DNA of 37,186 bases from Gemmataceae bacterium (GCA_009691845.1 SIAJ01000055.1:1-37186), one strand, 5' to 3'. Positions 1 to 9,132 are shown, numbered from the stretch's first letter. Translations and numbers: made by a program. The notes: a model not told the origin generated them from the sequence alone.

Positions 1-185
1 CAGGTTTCGGCCTGCGGTGGGCCGCCGCCGAGCCAAAGCCACACGACTGACTTGCCCCGCACCCACGGCTTGTCGGAAGCCGGGTTCCCACGGAGCAACC
101 CAGGCAGGCCGAGCGAGCCGAGGCCCAGCGCGCTAACGCGAAGGAACGCACGACGCGAATGAGTGGTCGAATTAATCGTAAACAT
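1..185 (-). CDS. DUF1501 family protein, N-terminal part (cut by window edge)
   Basis: Reading leftwards from an ATG at 185, the first 61 codons stay open to the window edge. The peptide begins MFTINSTTHSRRAFLRVSAL, a twin-arginine-like signal (SRRAFL) followed by a Gly/Leu-rich hydrophobic stretch. Residues 53-61 read GGGPPQAET, which aligns with the GGPSHLDTFD motif at the start of the mature DUF1501 domain. DUF1501 proteins are exported planctomycete proteins, distantly related to the alkaline phosphatase/sulfatase superfamily, with no settled biochemical role. The PPQAET variant resembles PPQHET in the DUF1501 gene at 22221-23705 more than the SHLDTF form of the closer neighbours, so this copy may belong to that subgroup. 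It starts 15 bp after the stop of the cytochrome/DUF1592 gene and is very likely co-transcribed with it. The rest of the gene lies outside the window. Confidence 0.85.
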   Translation of the reverse strand, partial: MFTINSTTHSRRAFLRVSALGLGSLGLPGLLRGNPASDKPWVRGKSVVWLWLGGGPPQAET

Positions 186-200
186 GGTGGTTCCGGGTGG

Positions 201-3200
201 TCATTTCTTCTCCTTGGCGGGAACGGTGCGGTACAGGAAAGACTCCGAGGACAGCAGCGACACGAGGAGTGCCTTAAAGCTGCCGCCGCTGTCGAGGTAG
301 GCCTTCTCCGCTTCTTGCAACGAGACTGCGTCACCGGGCGTCTCGTTGCGGCCGAGGAAGAAGCGGAACACGTGCCGAATGAACACTTGTCGCACGCGAT
401 CCGATTCGGCCAGCCGGTGGAGCATCTCGGGGGCGTCTTTGACCGGACCGTCGAGTTTCGGGTCGCCGCTATAGGTGATGAAGCCAGTCGTGTCGAGCGG
501 GGCGTCGCGGTACACCTTCGCGTTCTTGTCCTTGAGCTTCGCGGTCGCGTCGAGGTCGAGCACTTCTTCCGTGCGCCGCAGGAAGCCGTAGTGGTTCACG
601 TCTTCGAACGGCAGCCCGAGTTCGTCCATCCTGTAATGGCACTTCCAGCACTGAGCCTCGCGGGTCACCATCTGCCGTTGCCGCAGGGTGCGGTGCGGGT
701 CGTCCGGGATCATCGCGGCGGCGTTGATCGGCAGATCGGGCACGCGCCCGCCGAGCAGGTGTTCACGCACCCACCGTCCACGCCGGACGATGTCGTTGTG
801 GAAGTTCGTGGACCAGGCCACCTGCCAGCTCGGCTGCATCACGATGCCGATGCGGTCGGGAGTCTTTGCTCCCTGGTTCTCCCGTGCGATCGGCGGAAGG
901 TGGCGGAAGACCGGGCTGTCCGGGCGGAACAACTCGTGGCTGCGGAAGGATGCCGTCGTCGTGAGCAGTTCCTTCAGCACGTTCTGATCGTGGGCCAGGA
1001 TGTTCAGGATCGCGAAGTCGGTGTCGGCAACGGTGCCCTGGGGGTTGTGCCCGATGCCGCGGCGCTGTTGATAATCGGGCAGCGGGTCTTTGAACACCTC
1101 CGGAGCACGGTAGTAGTCGAAGTATTCGCGGAAGAACCAGAGCACCTGGGACTTGTCGATCTTCGGATCGTCGAGGATACGCCGCACGCTCTCGGCGACT
1201 TCCTCGCGGGTCGTCAACTTGCCTTGAGCCGCGGCCGTAAGGAGGCCGGGATCCCGTTTACTCGAAAGCGCGAGGCTCAGCGCGAAAGCGGCCTCACGGG
1301 GTGACAGCATGCGGACGCCCGGCCGGACCTCGGCACCCATGCCGACCTCGAACCGCAGAATGGCCTCCGGTGTTATCAACGAGGCCATCAAGGCTGTCTT
1401 GCCGGCCAGCGGCAAGTCGCCCTCGCGAGCGACGTCTTCGTAGAGGGCCAAGACGCTCGCGAGTTCCTTGTCGCTCGGCTGCCGGACAACGGCCGTCATG
1501 TACTGCTGCCGAACGGCCTTCTCCAGTTCCTCCTTGTTGGGCCGCACGTGTGGGTGCATGAGCGGAGCGAACGTCCCGTTTCCCTGCCGCACCCGCACAC
1601 CCTTCTTGAGAAGTTCGCGTTCGGCGTCGGTCGCGGTTTTGATGCGGGCCTCGTTCGGCCAGAGGTTCTCCTTCACCGCCGCGGGGGTGTCGATGATGTT
1701 CACGAGTTGATGGCCGCGTACTTGAGCGGCGACCAACTGCTCGGCGTTCGACAGGAGCAACCCGGTGGCCCCCTCGTCGGGCGCGTAGAGGGAGGCGAAG
1801 TCCCGGAAGCCCGCGTCCTGGATCACGCCGAACGGCTGCTGTAGGCCGTTCGCGTTGAACTCCCCGAGCCACTTGGTGTAGGCCGACGGGGAGAGGCGCC
1901 AGAGCCGCGGCGGGGGTGGGACGCTCGGCCCGCGCGGCCCGCCGAACAGGATCGCGTTCGGCAGGCGGTTCCCGTCGATCGGCTTCTCCTTCACGGCGAA
2001 GTACATGGGTTTCGCTGACAGCGGGGTGTCGAGCCGGCCCTCGATCCACTTCGCCACCCCGGCCGCCTCCGCGGGGTCGGGGCGTTGCTTCTTCGACGGC
2101 GGGGGCATGTCCCCGGCACGCAACCGCTCCAGGATCGAGGCGTAGGCGGCGCGCCCGCCCACGTCATCCTTCGCCAGTGCGTCGAGGGTGAAGTCGCCCG
2201 ACTTGGTGCCGGTGTCGTGGCAGCTCGCACAGTGGGCATCGAGGAAGGTGCGGACGAACTTCTCGTCGGCCTTCGCGGGCGCGTGGAGGATCGCGGTGCG
2301 AAACTTCTCGGGCAGACCAACCCTGGTACTGGTTTTCAGCGCCCTGAGCGTCTCGGGGGCGAGCGTTGTCAATCCGTTGAGTGAGACCACGCCCCGGTGC
2401 TGAGCCAGAGCCTTGGCTGCCGGGTAAGTAAGACTCCTGAGGCCGTCGAGGATCAACCAGTCGCCCGGGTGCTGCGCAAGGGCACCGGCGGCCCCATCGG
2501 ACAGGGTCGCCACTCCGTTGAGGGACAAGCGACCGTCGTGCCGGGCCAGCGCCGCGGCGGACTTGTCCGAGAGGTTCTTCAGTCCGTTCAGCGAAAGAGT
2601 CCCGCCCCGATGTTCAGCGAGTGCGACTGCGGCATCGTCGGACAGTTCGGTGAGGCCGTCGAGGGAGAGGTTGCCTCGACGTTGCGCGAGTGCCCGCGCG
2701 GTTTCGACGGGCAGAGTTTTCACGGCGGGGAGTTTGCCGTCCCAGTTCCGCGACGAGGCCAGGGCCGTGGCGGTCTTTTCGGACAGCGCCGTCAGGGCTG
2801 GCAGTTCGCCGCTCCACTTGGGCCACGCCGCCAGGAGCACGGCCTCGTCGTCGGACAGCTTCGTGAGCCCCCTGAGGAAGACGACAGGCCTCGCGTAGCC
2901 GGGCGACTTGTGCTCGGTGATCGCCTTGAGCGTGTCGTCGGGAATCGTGGTGAGGCCATCGAGGTACAGGTCGCCCTCACGCTGGCAAATGGCCTTCGCG
3001 GCGACCGGGGTCAACGCGGTTAGTCCGTTGAGGTACAGGTTGCCGCGGCTGTCCTTGCCGCCAATCGCGAGGGCGATGTCGTCGGGCAGCGTGGTGAGGC
3101 CATTGAGGTTGAGCGTCCGATGGAACTGCCCCGGTATCGGCCCGGCAATCGCTTTGGCCGACTCAACCGTGAGCGAGGTCAACCGCGGCAGGTTGCCGTT

Positions 3201-3908
3201 CAACCGTCCTTGCAGCGCCCTCGCGGCCTCGTCCGAGAGTGACGTCAGCCCTTCGAGGGAGAGCCCGCCCTGGCGTTTGGCCAGTGCCCGGGCCACATCC
3301 TCGGGGATAGTCCTCATGGCGGGAAGCCGTCCATCCCAGTTATGGCCATGCGTTTCCGCCAGCGCGACTGCCGCCTCGACCGAGAGTGATTCCAGTCCGT
3401 CGAGGCGGACCTGGTTCGACGGCCCGCCCCCTTTGCGTTGCGCCAGTGCCTTGGCCACTTCGGGCGAAAGGGATTTCACGCCCTTGAGGTACAGGCGACC
3501 GCCCGTGTGCTTCGCGAGTGCGACGCCGACCTCATCCGAGAGCGACGTCAGCCCGTTGAGAGACAGTTCACCGTTGTGCCGCGCCAGTGCTCTGGCGGCC
3601 TCCGGCGAGAGGGAAGTCAACCCGTCGAGATGCAACTGGCCCTTGTGCTGTGCGAGTGGATCGGCTGTCTCGTTCGAGAGTGACTTGAGACCGTTCAGCG
3701 ACAGCCACCCCTCGTGGCGTGCCAACTCCTTCGCCGCCTCGGGTGAGAGCGCGGTCAGGTGATCGAGGATGAGTCTACCGCTCTTGTCCTGCGCCAGTTG
3801 CTTGGCCCGCTCGGCCGTCGGGGTTGTGGTGGCACCTTTCTCTTCAGCACGTGGAATAGCGGGACCGATCAGAATGGCACAAAACAAGCTGTAGATTGCG
3901 TTCCGCAT
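201..3908 (-). CDS. Secreted leucine-rich-like repeat protein with cytochrome c and DUF1592/DUF1588/DUF1585 domains
   Basis: 1235 residues. A signal peptide (about residues 1-21) is followed by about 20 tandem repeats of roughly 24 residues (44-526) built on LxLxGLxxLSxExAxALAxHxG. Next comes a planctomycete cytochrome domain with the heme-binding motif CASCH (C560, C563, H564), including MPPPS, the usual Met-bearing loop. The C-terminal half follows the DUF1592 (about residues 860-980), DUF1588 (about 1000-1110, with a second CxxCH: C1087, C1090, H1091) and DUF1585 (about 1150-1225) order of the planctomycete PSD proteins. Known members are predicted exported redox proteins of unknown substrate. 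The repeat block is an unusual addition and could serve protein binding or cell-surface attachment (inference). The start has AGAGGG 4 bp upstream (3913-3918). It lies 42 bp after the DUF1552 gene, so it probably belongs to the sigma-led operon. Confidence 0.88.
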   Translation of the reverse strand: MRNAIYSLFCAILIGPAIPRAEEKGATTTPTAERAKQLAQDKSGRLILDHLTALSPEAAKELARHEGWLSLNGLKSLSNETADPLAQHKGQLHLDGLTSLSPEAARALARHNGELSLNGLTSLSDEVGVALAKHTGGRLYLKGVKSLSPEVAKALAQRKGGGPSNQVRLDGLESLSVEAAVALAETHGHNWDGRLPAMRTIPEDVARALAKRQGGLSLEGLTSLSDEAARALQGRLNGNLPRLTSLTVESAKAIAGPIPGQFHRTLNLNGLTTLPDDIALAIGGKDSRGNLYLNGLTALTPVAAKAICQREGDLYLDGLTTIPDDTLKAITEHKSPGYARPVVFLRGLTKLSDDEAVLLAAWPKWSGELPALTALSEKTATALASSRNWDGKLPAVKTLPVETARALAQRRGNLSLDGLTELSDDAAVALAEHRGGTLSLNGLKNLSDKSAAALARHDGRLSLNGVATLSDGAAGALAQHPGDWLILDGLRSLTYPAAKALAQHRGVVSLNGLTTLAPETLRALKTSTRVGLPEKFRTAILHAPAKADEKFVRTFLDAHCASCHDTGTKSGDFTLDALAKDDVGGRAAYASILERLRAGDMPPPSKKQRPDPAEAAGVAKWIEGRLDTPLSAKPMYFAVKEKPIDGNRLPNAILFGGPRGPSVPPPPRLWRLSPSAYTKWLGEFNANGLQQPFGVIQDAGFRDFASLYAPDEGATGLLLSNAEQLVAAQVRGHQLVNIIDTPAAVKENLWPNEARIKTATDAERELLKKGVRVRQGNGTFAPLMHPHVRPNKEELEKAVRQQYMTAVVRQPSDKELASVLALYEDVAREGDLPLAGKTALMASLITPEAILRFEVGMGAEVRPGVRMLSPREAAFALSLALSSKRDPGLLTAAAQGKLTTREEVAESVRRILDDPKIDKSQVLWFFREYFDYYRAPEVFKDPLPDYQQRRGIGHNPQGTVADTDFAILNILAHDQNVLKELLTTTASFRSHELFRPDSPVFRHLPPIARENQGAKTPDRIGIVMQPSWQVAWSTNFHNDIVRRGRWVREHLLGGRVPDLPINAAAMIPDDPHRTLRQRQMVTREAQCWKCHYRMDELGLPFEDVNHYGFLRRTEEVLDLDATAKLKDKNAKVYRDAPLDTTGFITYSGDPKLDGPVKDAPEMLHRLAESDRVRQVFIRHVFRFFLGRNETPGDAVSLQEAEKAYLDSGGSFKALLVSLLSSESFLYRTVPAKEKK
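2331..3779 (-). repeat. About 20 tandem leucine-rich-like repeat units (coding)
   Basis: This part of the cytochrome/DUF1592 gene encodes residues 44-526 as consecutive units of 22-29 residues. Typical units are QLHLDGLTSLSPEAARALA and NLSLDGLTELSDDAAVALA. Leu or Val sits at alternating positions of a short strand, followed by GL, then a Leu-Ser turn and an Ala-rich helix ending ALAxHxG. A few units are degenerate (for example those with GKLPAVKTLP or GELPALTALS, where the strand is shortened). The units are diverged from each other, so this is an old expansion rather than a recent DNA-level repeat. Confidence 0.8.
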
Positions 3909-3950
3909 GCTGCCCTCTGCTCAGTCGTGAAAGCCGAACCCCTCGCGACG

Positions 3951-5357
3951 CTAGGCCAAGATTTCGGCGAGCGGACCGGTTGTGTCAAAGTCCTTGAGGG
4001 CGTGATCGGGTTCGCCGAACGTCTTCCGCGTGTCGCCGACGGCGTGTAGTAGCGTGAGGTAGAAATTGGTCATCGTCCGGTGACCCGCCGTCTTGTACCG
4101 GGGGAATTGGAGGAACCGCCCCGCGGTCTTGAGCTTTCCGCCCAAGTTGCCGACCAGCACCATCGGCCACTGCTCGCCCTGCCCGTGGTGTTCCTCCGCC
4201 GAATCGCTCATCCAGACGATCAGCGTGTTGTCGAGCAGCGTGCCGTCACCCTCCTTGATGGCCGAGAGTCGTTTCGCGAGGTCCGCGACACGTGATGCGT
4301 GGAACTGGCGAATCGGCACCGCGTTCTTGTCCCGCTTCGGGTCGTCCGGGTGCGTGTGGCCGATCTCGTGCCCGTCCACGGTGACGCCGAGTTCCTTCCA
4401 CGTCTTGTATCCGTGCGGTCCACAGGAGGCGTCAAGGACCACCACATTCGTCAACCGCGACGCGAGTGCCGCGACCGCGTTCGCGCACTGCGCCTCGAAC
4501 CGGTCGGTCATCCGTTTACTGTCGAACTTGTCGATGGCCGGCAGGTTGGCCTTCAGCCGGTCCTTGATCTCCGCCACCCTGTCCTGGCGAGAGCGCATTT
4601 GCTCGAAGGTGTCGAGGTAGACGTCGAGTTTCTCCCGGTCCATCGACGGTAACTCGCTCTGGACCCGCTTGATGTCCGCACGGGCCCAGTCGAGGAGTTT
4701 GTTCCGCGCCTGGAACGCCTTGCCCGCTCTTCCCTCGGCCACACTACCGAAGAGCGTCTGAAACGCAACGTCCGGCTGGCACATGATGGGGAGCGGCCGC
4801 TTGGGGGAGACGACCGACACAGTGTTGGCGAAGACGGCCTCCGGGTTTGCGTGCACACCGAGGCCAACGACGGGAATGATGCCGGTCAGCGACGCGGCCA
4901 GGACGTGATCGACCGTCTGGAGTCGTGAGTCCGCGAAGGTGCCGTTGACACCCTGACTGCGTGCGTTGTAGCAGCCGAGTGCGCCGTACCCCGCGCCGTG
5001 GTTTGGAGCCGACTGGACGCTCGAAAGCCCGAGTACGATCGACATCCGGTCCTTGAACGGTGCGAGGGGTTTAATCGGTTCGGGCAGTTCGTGATCCTTC
5101 AGTGCAAGGTCCGCCAGCTTGTCGCCCTTACCTTTGGCGACGCTCTTTGGGTGGAGGTGGTACGGCCAGAGCCCATTGCTCTCGAAGACGAAAACGATCC
5201 GTGGCGGAGGCGCCTCGCCCCTGGCCTCGACCGCCAGTGCGTTCAGGAACGGTTGGAGCACGACCGCGCCAGCACCGAGCGTGACGCCCTTAAGCGCGGT
5301 CCGGCGGTCAAGCTGGCCGGGCGTGACCATTCTTGGTGTGTTGTCGAGAACGTTCAT
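3951..5357 (-). CDS. DUF1552 family protein
   Basis: 468 residues from the chosen ATG. The N-terminus has a twin-arginine-like motif (DRRTALKG, Arg18-Arg19) and a Gly/Ala/Val-rich hydrophobic run. The mature domain opens with PPRIVFVFESNGLWPYHLHP and contains VVLDASCGPHGYKTW, HIGHTHPD-like His-rich text (GHEIGHTHPDD) and the C-terminal block GDGTLLDNTLIVW with NLGGKLKTAGRF, all characteristic of DUF1552. That family resembles DUF1501 and is often encoded beside DUF1592/DUF1588 cytochrome proteins, exactly as here (the downstream gene). Function is unknown. An ATG at 5447 would extend it by 30 residues and overlap the previous stop, but the added peptide looks like translated spacer. The ATG at 5357 has GAGGACT 6 bp upstream. 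Confidence 0.87.
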   Translation of the reverse strand: MNVLDNTPRMVTPGQLDRRTALKGVTLGAGAVVLQPFLNALAVEARGEAPPPRIVFVFESNGLWPYHLHPKSVAKGKGDKLADLALKDHELPEPIKPLAPFKDRMSIVLGLSSVQSAPNHGAGYGALGCYNARSQGVNGTFADSRLQTVDHVLAASLTGIIPVVGLGVHANPEAVFANTVSVVSPKRPLPIMCQPDVAFQTLFGSVAEGRAGKAFQARNKLLDWARADIKRVQSELPSMDREKLDVYLDTFEQMRSRQDRVAEIKDRLKANLPAIDKFDSKRMTDRFEAQCANAVAALASRLTNVVVLDASCGPHGYKTWKELGVTVDGHEIGHTHPDDPKRDKNAVPIRQFHASRVADLAKRLSAIKEGDGTLLDNTLIVWMSDSAEEHHGQGEQWPMVLVGNLGGKLKTAGRFLQFPRYKTAGHRTMTNFYLTLLHAVGDTRKTFGEPDHALKDFDTTGPLAEILA

Positions 5358-5363
5358 GTTTCG

Positions 5364-5370
5364 AGTCCTC
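5364..5370 (-). promoter_or_regulatory. Ribosome binding site of the DUF1552 gene
   Basis: On the minus strand this reads GAGGACT, 6 bp before the ATG at 5357. It decides the start in favour of 5357 over the upstream ATG at 5447, which has no comparable site. Confidence 0.6.
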
Positions 5371-5443
5371 AGTTTGGGGAGATCATCCGTGGCCCAAAAC
5401 CACGCGCGTTCAGAACACGTATTAGCGGGGTGCCCGGCGGTGC

Positions 5444-6802
5444 TCACAGCAGTTCGCGAATCGGGTCCGTCTCATCGAGGAGGTATTGCGGACGATTATT
5501 CGGATCCATGATGGTGGTGGTCGTCGGATCGATCCCGAGGTGCCGATACAGGGTCGCGAACATCTGCTGGTAGTGGATCGGGCGATCCTTGGGCCGTTCC
5601 CCGTTTTTCGTCGTGCTACCGATGACCTGACCTACCTTGAGACCGCCGCCGAACAGGAGCGCGGACGCCGCCGGGGCGTAGTGGTCGCGGCCCGCCTTGT
5701 CGTTGATTCGCGGGGTGCGGCCGAACTCGCCCCAGACGAGCACGAGGACGTCGTCCTGCAGGCCCCGCACCTCGAGATCGTCGGAAAATGCACTGAGGCC
5801 GAGGTCGAAGGATGGCAACAACTCGTGACGCAGGGCGTTGAAGTTGTCTTGGTGTGTGTCCCACCGCCGTTCGCCCTCTTCTTCCCAGGTCACGTTCACG
5901 CAGCGCGCTCCGCACTCGATCAGCCGACGAGCCATGAGGAACCGGGCGTTTTGCAGCCCGAGTGTTTTTTTGGATTTGGGGCTCTTCCCGAACCCGATGC
6001 CGTACCGTTCCCGCACCTTCAGCGGCTCACGGTTGATGTCGAGGGCTTGCGCGAACTCTCGTGAGGTCAAGAACTCGACGGCCCGCTGGTTGTAGACGTC
6101 CATCGCCTCCATGGTCCCGCGGGAATCGAAATCTTTGCGGTCCGTGTCGAAGCTCGACAGGAGTCGCAGGCGGTCCGACGTCACGTTTCGCGCGGTCAGG
6201 TTGGCCCGCCCCGCCTCGCTGTCCGGGGTGTAGCAGTCGAAGGAAGCGCCGAGAAACCCCGCGGAGCGAAAGTACGCCTGCTCGCTGGCGTTGTAACCTG
6301 AGATCATGGCGACCGATGTGGGCACGCTGCCGTTAGTGGGGCCCTGAAGTTTGGCAACGACCGACCCGATGTTCGGTCGCCCGCCGATGTTCTTCAGGCT
6401 ACCCGGCGGGTATCCGGTCGCGCACATCGCCCCGTCGTGCGAATCAACCGTTCCCGTGAGCGAGCGGATGAGGGCCATGCGGTCCATACGCTCGGCGATC
6501 TTGGGCATGTACTCGCAGATCTGCAGGCCCGGCACCCGCGTCGCTATCGGCTTGAATTCACCGCGAAACTCCGCCGGAGCGTCCGGCTTCATATCGAACG
6601 TGTCTAAGTGGGATGCGCCGCCGGCCAGCCAGACGTTGACGATCGACTTCTTGCGGTACGCGGGGTCGAGCGCAGAGCGCGCGTCGGCCCGCAAGAAATC
6701 GGTCAGGGTCAAGCCGCAGAACGACGCGGCACCCATCTGCAGAAGTTCACGCCGGTCGAGGCCGCCGTACCGACGGGTCTTGTTGTCTTCGAGACGAGTC
6801 AT
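5444..6802 (-). CDS. DUF1501 family protein
   Basis: 452 residues, a usual length for the family. Residues 16-36 form a twin-arginine-like leader (DRRELLQMG then a hydrophobic stretch). The family motifs are intact: GGASHLDTFDMKPDAP at 61-76, WDTHQDNF in the middle, and GEFGRTPRIN near residue 358 followed by GRDHYAPA. These Asp/His/Glu positions are thought to correspond to metal-site residues of the alkaline phosphatase-like fold. The protein should be exported folded; its substrate is unknown. The minus-strand ATG has AGGAT about 8 bp upstream. It sits 140 bp after the preceding DUF1501 gene and 86 bp before the DUF1552 gene, inside the sigma-led block. Confidence 0.9.
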   Translation of the reverse strand: MTRLEDNKTRRYGGLDRRELLQMGAASFCGLTLTDFLRADARSALDPAYRKKSIVNVWLAGGASHLDTFDMKPDAPAEFRGEFKPIATRVPGLQICEYMPKIAERMDRMALIRSLTGTVDSHDGAMCATGYPPGSLKNIGGRPNIGSVVAKLQGPTNGSVPTSVAMISGYNASEQAYFRSAGFLGASFDCYTPDSEAGRANLTARNVTSDRLRLLSSFDTDRKDFDSRGTMEAMDVYNQRAVEFLTSREFAQALDINREPLKVRERYGIGFGKSPKSKKTLGLQNARFLMARRLIECGARCVNVTWEEEGERRWDTHQDNFNALRHELLPSFDLGLSAFSDDLEVRGLQDDVLVLVWGEFGRTPRINDKAGRDHYAPAASALLFGGGLKVGQVIGSTTKNGERPKDRPIHYQQMFATLYRHLGIDPTTTTIMDPNNRPQYLLDETDPIRELL

Positions 6803-6942
6803 GGCTTTGGATCCTAGTGTTGCAACCGACTGGATGTTCTAGAACGAAAGTTTTTTTGGGGCCTCTCGCAGGCGGTGCCGAGAGGTTCGTAGGCGGGTCC
6901 GAGGAACTGGATTTCGTCGGTCTCCGTGATGTCGGCGGGAGG

Positions 6943-8322
6943 TCATAGCAGTTCGCGGATCGGGTCTCCGAATGGGAGGATCGGAATTGGTCGTTTTTCC
7001 TGATCGTACAGGAAGGTGTGCGAATCGATGTCCAGGTGTTTGTAGACGGTCGCCCAAAGGTCGTTCGGCGTCAGACGGTTCTCGTGCGGGTGCGTGCCTA
7101 GCTTGTCGGTCGAGCCGATCACCTGCCCCATTTTCAGTCCGCCGCCGGAGACCAGCACCGACATCGACTGAGGCCAGTGCTCGCGGCCGAACCGCATACC
7201 CTTGGGGCCGTTCGACTGGCTGATCTTCGGTGAACGGCCGAATTCACCTGTGACGACGAGCAGAACCTTTTTGGTCAACCCCCGGTCGTGGAGGTCTTCG
7301 ACGAGAGCCGTGATCACTTTGTCATACTGCGGCAGACGGAGCTTCATGTCGATGAAATTGTCGTGGTTGACCGCATGTGTATCCCAGTTGTAGAAGCACC
7401 CATTGATGTGCGGGTTCTCCATCACCACAGTGACGAAGCTGCAGCCGGCTTCGACCAATCGTCGTGCCATCAATGCTCGCTGGCCCCATGCGTTCCGGCC
7501 GTACCGCTCGCGCAGGGCGGCCGGTTCCTTCGACAGGTCGAACGCCTCCCGAGCCTTGGTGCTGGTCAGCATCTCGAAGGCCCGCTCGTAGTGCCCGCCC
7601 ATCGACTTCAAGGCCGGATTCGTGTCCGCATCTCGACGGACGTTCTCGATCCCGCGGAGCAGCGTAAAGCGGTCGTCGAGTCGCAGCGCCATCTCTTCGC
7701 CAATGCCGATGTTCTTCACCTGGAACTTCGGACTGTTCGGGTCGCCATCCACTATGAATGGTGCGTAGCCTCGTCCGAGGTACGCGGCCCCTTGCGCGTA
7801 CGTGTCCACTCCGGCCCGACCGCCATCCACGACCGACACGCAGTTCGGAAGGCCGAGTTTGAGCTTCTCCCGCATCTTGGCCACGATCGTACAAACCGCC
7901 GGGGAGTCGTTCACTGTTTCCGTCGGCGTGTTGGGGATGCGGCCGGTCATCACGCGCTTGGACCCGCCGCCGTGGTCGTTGAACGTGTGCGCGATGCTGC
8001 GGATCACGGTGTACTTGTCCGCGCACTTGGCGTGCAACGGCATGTGCTCGCACACGTTCAGGCCCCGGACGTTCGTCCGGATCGGCTTGAACGGCCCGCG
8101 ATACTCCTCTGGCGCGTCCGGCTTCATGTCGTACATGTCAAGGTGTGGGGGACCGCCCGCTAACCAGACGAAGATGACCGATGTGTCCGGGGCGGCGTTT
8201 GCCTTCCCCTCGGCCGCGCGCAGCTTCATCACATCGGCGAGGCTTAGCCCGGCGACACCCAGCGTGCCAACGCTGAGGAAGGTCCGCCGGGACACCGGCC
8301 CGAGAGAAGGAGAGAAGTTCAT
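6943..8322 (-). CDS. DUF1501 family protein
   Basis: 459 residues. The leader has SRRTFLSVG (Arg12-Arg13) and a hydrophobic segment ending near AAEGKANAA. The domain begins with FVWLAGGPPHLDMYDMKPDA (about residues 51-70), contains NCVSVVDGGRAGVDTYAQGA and WDTHAVNHDNF, and has GEFGRSPKIS with a downstream GREHWPQ in place of the commoner GRDHW. The C-terminus (DPIRELL) is shared with the next DUF1501 copy. The two are clear paralogues but differ over most of their length, so the duplication is not recent. The gene sits 70 bp downstream of the DUF1080 gene in the same direction. Role inferred only from family and context: an exported protein working with the cytochrome/DUF1592 partner. Confidence 0.9.
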   Translation of the reverse strand: MNFSPSLGPVSRRTFLSVGTLGVAGLSLADVMKLRAAEGKANAAPDTSVIFVWLAGGPPHLDMYDMKPDAPEEYRGPFKPIRTNVRGLNVCEHMPLHAKCADKYTVIRSIAHTFNDHGGGSKRVMTGRIPNTPTETVNDSPAVCTIVAKMREKLKLGLPNCVSVVDGGRAGVDTYAQGAAYLGRGYAPFIVDGDPNSPKFQVKNIGIGEEMALRLDDRFTLLRGIENVRRDADTNPALKSMGGHYERAFEMLTSTKAREAFDLSKEPAALRERYGRNAWGQRALMARRLVEAGCSFVTVVMENPHINGCFYNWDTHAVNHDNFIDMKLRLPQYDKVITALVEDLHDRGLTKKVLLVVTGEFGRSPKISQSNGPKGMRFGREHWPQSMSVLVSGGGLKMGQVIGSTDKLGTHPHENRLTPNDLWATVYKHLDIDSHTFLYDQEKRPIPILPFGDPIRELL

Positions 8323-8392
8323 TCGCAGTCCCCAGTCAAAAAATGAGCGTTTTGGCGGGTTGATGAAGGCCGGTTGCGGAATACGCCCCAGT

Positions 8393-9073
8393 TCACTCCA
8401 GCGGTTTCACACGCAGTTTGCGGAAGTAAACAATACTGCCCGGGTCGTGGCTCTGGATCGCAAACGTGCCACTCGAAAGGTAGAGGCCGCTCTTCGCGTT
8501 GACGGGCAACTCCACGTCGTGCGTGATCTCGCCGTTCACCTTCAACACGACCTTGCTCCCGCGAACCGAGAGGTGGCACTCGAACCACTCGTCGTCCTTG
8601 ACGAGGACCTTGTCCAACGGCTTGGTGGGGTAAATGGCGCCGGTCCGGTATTTCTTGTCGCTCCCGGTGTTGTTGATCTGAAACTCGAACCCCTTGGCGG
8701 GGATCCCTTTCGCCTGATATTCCGTGTGGAAGAAGATTCCTGAGTTCCCCTTCGGCCGCGTTTTCACCTCGGCCTTCAGTTCGAAATTCTTGAAGTTCGC
8801 CTTCTGAACGGGACCGGTGTAGTACAGGTGTGTCAGCTTCGACGGACCCGCCACGATCAGTCCGTCTTCCACCTTGAAGGCTTTCGGGTCTTCGGCGGCC
8901 TTCCAGTCATCGAGGCTCTTTCCGTCGAACAGGTCGTACCAGCCGTCCTTGTCGGGGGCCGGTTCCGCCGCCTGAAGGGCGAACCCGGCCGTCAGCAACC
9001 CAATGAGGCCGAGTACACCAACTGCGAGGAACGACCGCTGGGACACTGGCCAGCTAAAGGGAATCAACTTCAT
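8393..9073 (-). CDS. DUF1080 (3-keto-disaccharide hydrolase-type) secreted protein
   Basis: 226 residues from the preferred ATG. A hydrophobic leader (about 14-36, FLAVGVLGLIGLLTAGFALQ, ending QAAEP) precedes a single beta-sandwich domain. Family landmarks are WYDLFDGKSLDDWKA, GNSGIFFHTEYQ, GFEFQINN, WFECHLSVRG and the C-terminal IQSHDPGSIVYFRKLRVKPL. The fold is concanavalin-like, and characterised relatives act on 3-keto-glucosides; most planctomycete copies are uncharacterised. Its presence between two DUF1501 genes is the strongest hint that the operon deals with carbohydrate. The longer reading from 9112 adds 13 residues without leader character. The ATG at 9073 has AGGAG 8 bp upstream. 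Confidence 0.88.
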   Translation of the reverse strand: MKLIPFSWPVSQRSFLAVGVLGLIGLLTAGFALQAAEPAPDKDGWYDLFDGKSLDDWKAAEDPKAFKVEDGLIVAGPSKLTHLYYTGPVQKANFKNFELKAEVKTRPKGNSGIFFHTEYQAKGIPAKGFEFQINNTGSDKKYRTGAIYPTKPLDKVLVKDDEWFECHLSVRGSKVVLKVNGEITHDVELPVNAKSGLYLSSGTFAIQSHDPGSIVYFRKLRVKPLE

Positions 9074-9081
9074 TCTCGAAT

Positions 9082-9086
9082 CTCCT
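9082..9086 (-). promoter_or_regulatory. Ribosome binding site of the DUF1080 gene
   Basis: AGGAG on the minus strand, 8 bp before the ATG at 9073; it supports that start over the ATG at 9112. Confidence 0.6.
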
Positions 9087-9132
9087 GAGTCGTGAGCAAT
9101 CCGCCTCGGCACGTTCGACAGCTTCCAACTGA

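Noticed and set aside
159..1304. Plus-strand open frame of 381 codons
   Set aside because: It is antisense to the DUF1592-type gene, has no recognisable motif and an amino-acid mix (Val, Glu, Arg, His rich) typical of shadows in GC-rich DNA.
5358..5447. 30-residue N-terminal extension of the DUF1552 protein
   Set aside because: It gives a 4-bp overlap with the previous gene, but the peptide has no leader character, and the ATG at 5357 has a proper ribosome binding site just before a twin-arginine-type leader.
6862..6885. Hairpin with 7-bp stem next to a run of seven T
   Set aside because: The T-run precedes the stem on the plus strand, and on the coding minus strand the stem is followed by C and A, so it cannot act as an intrinsic terminator there.
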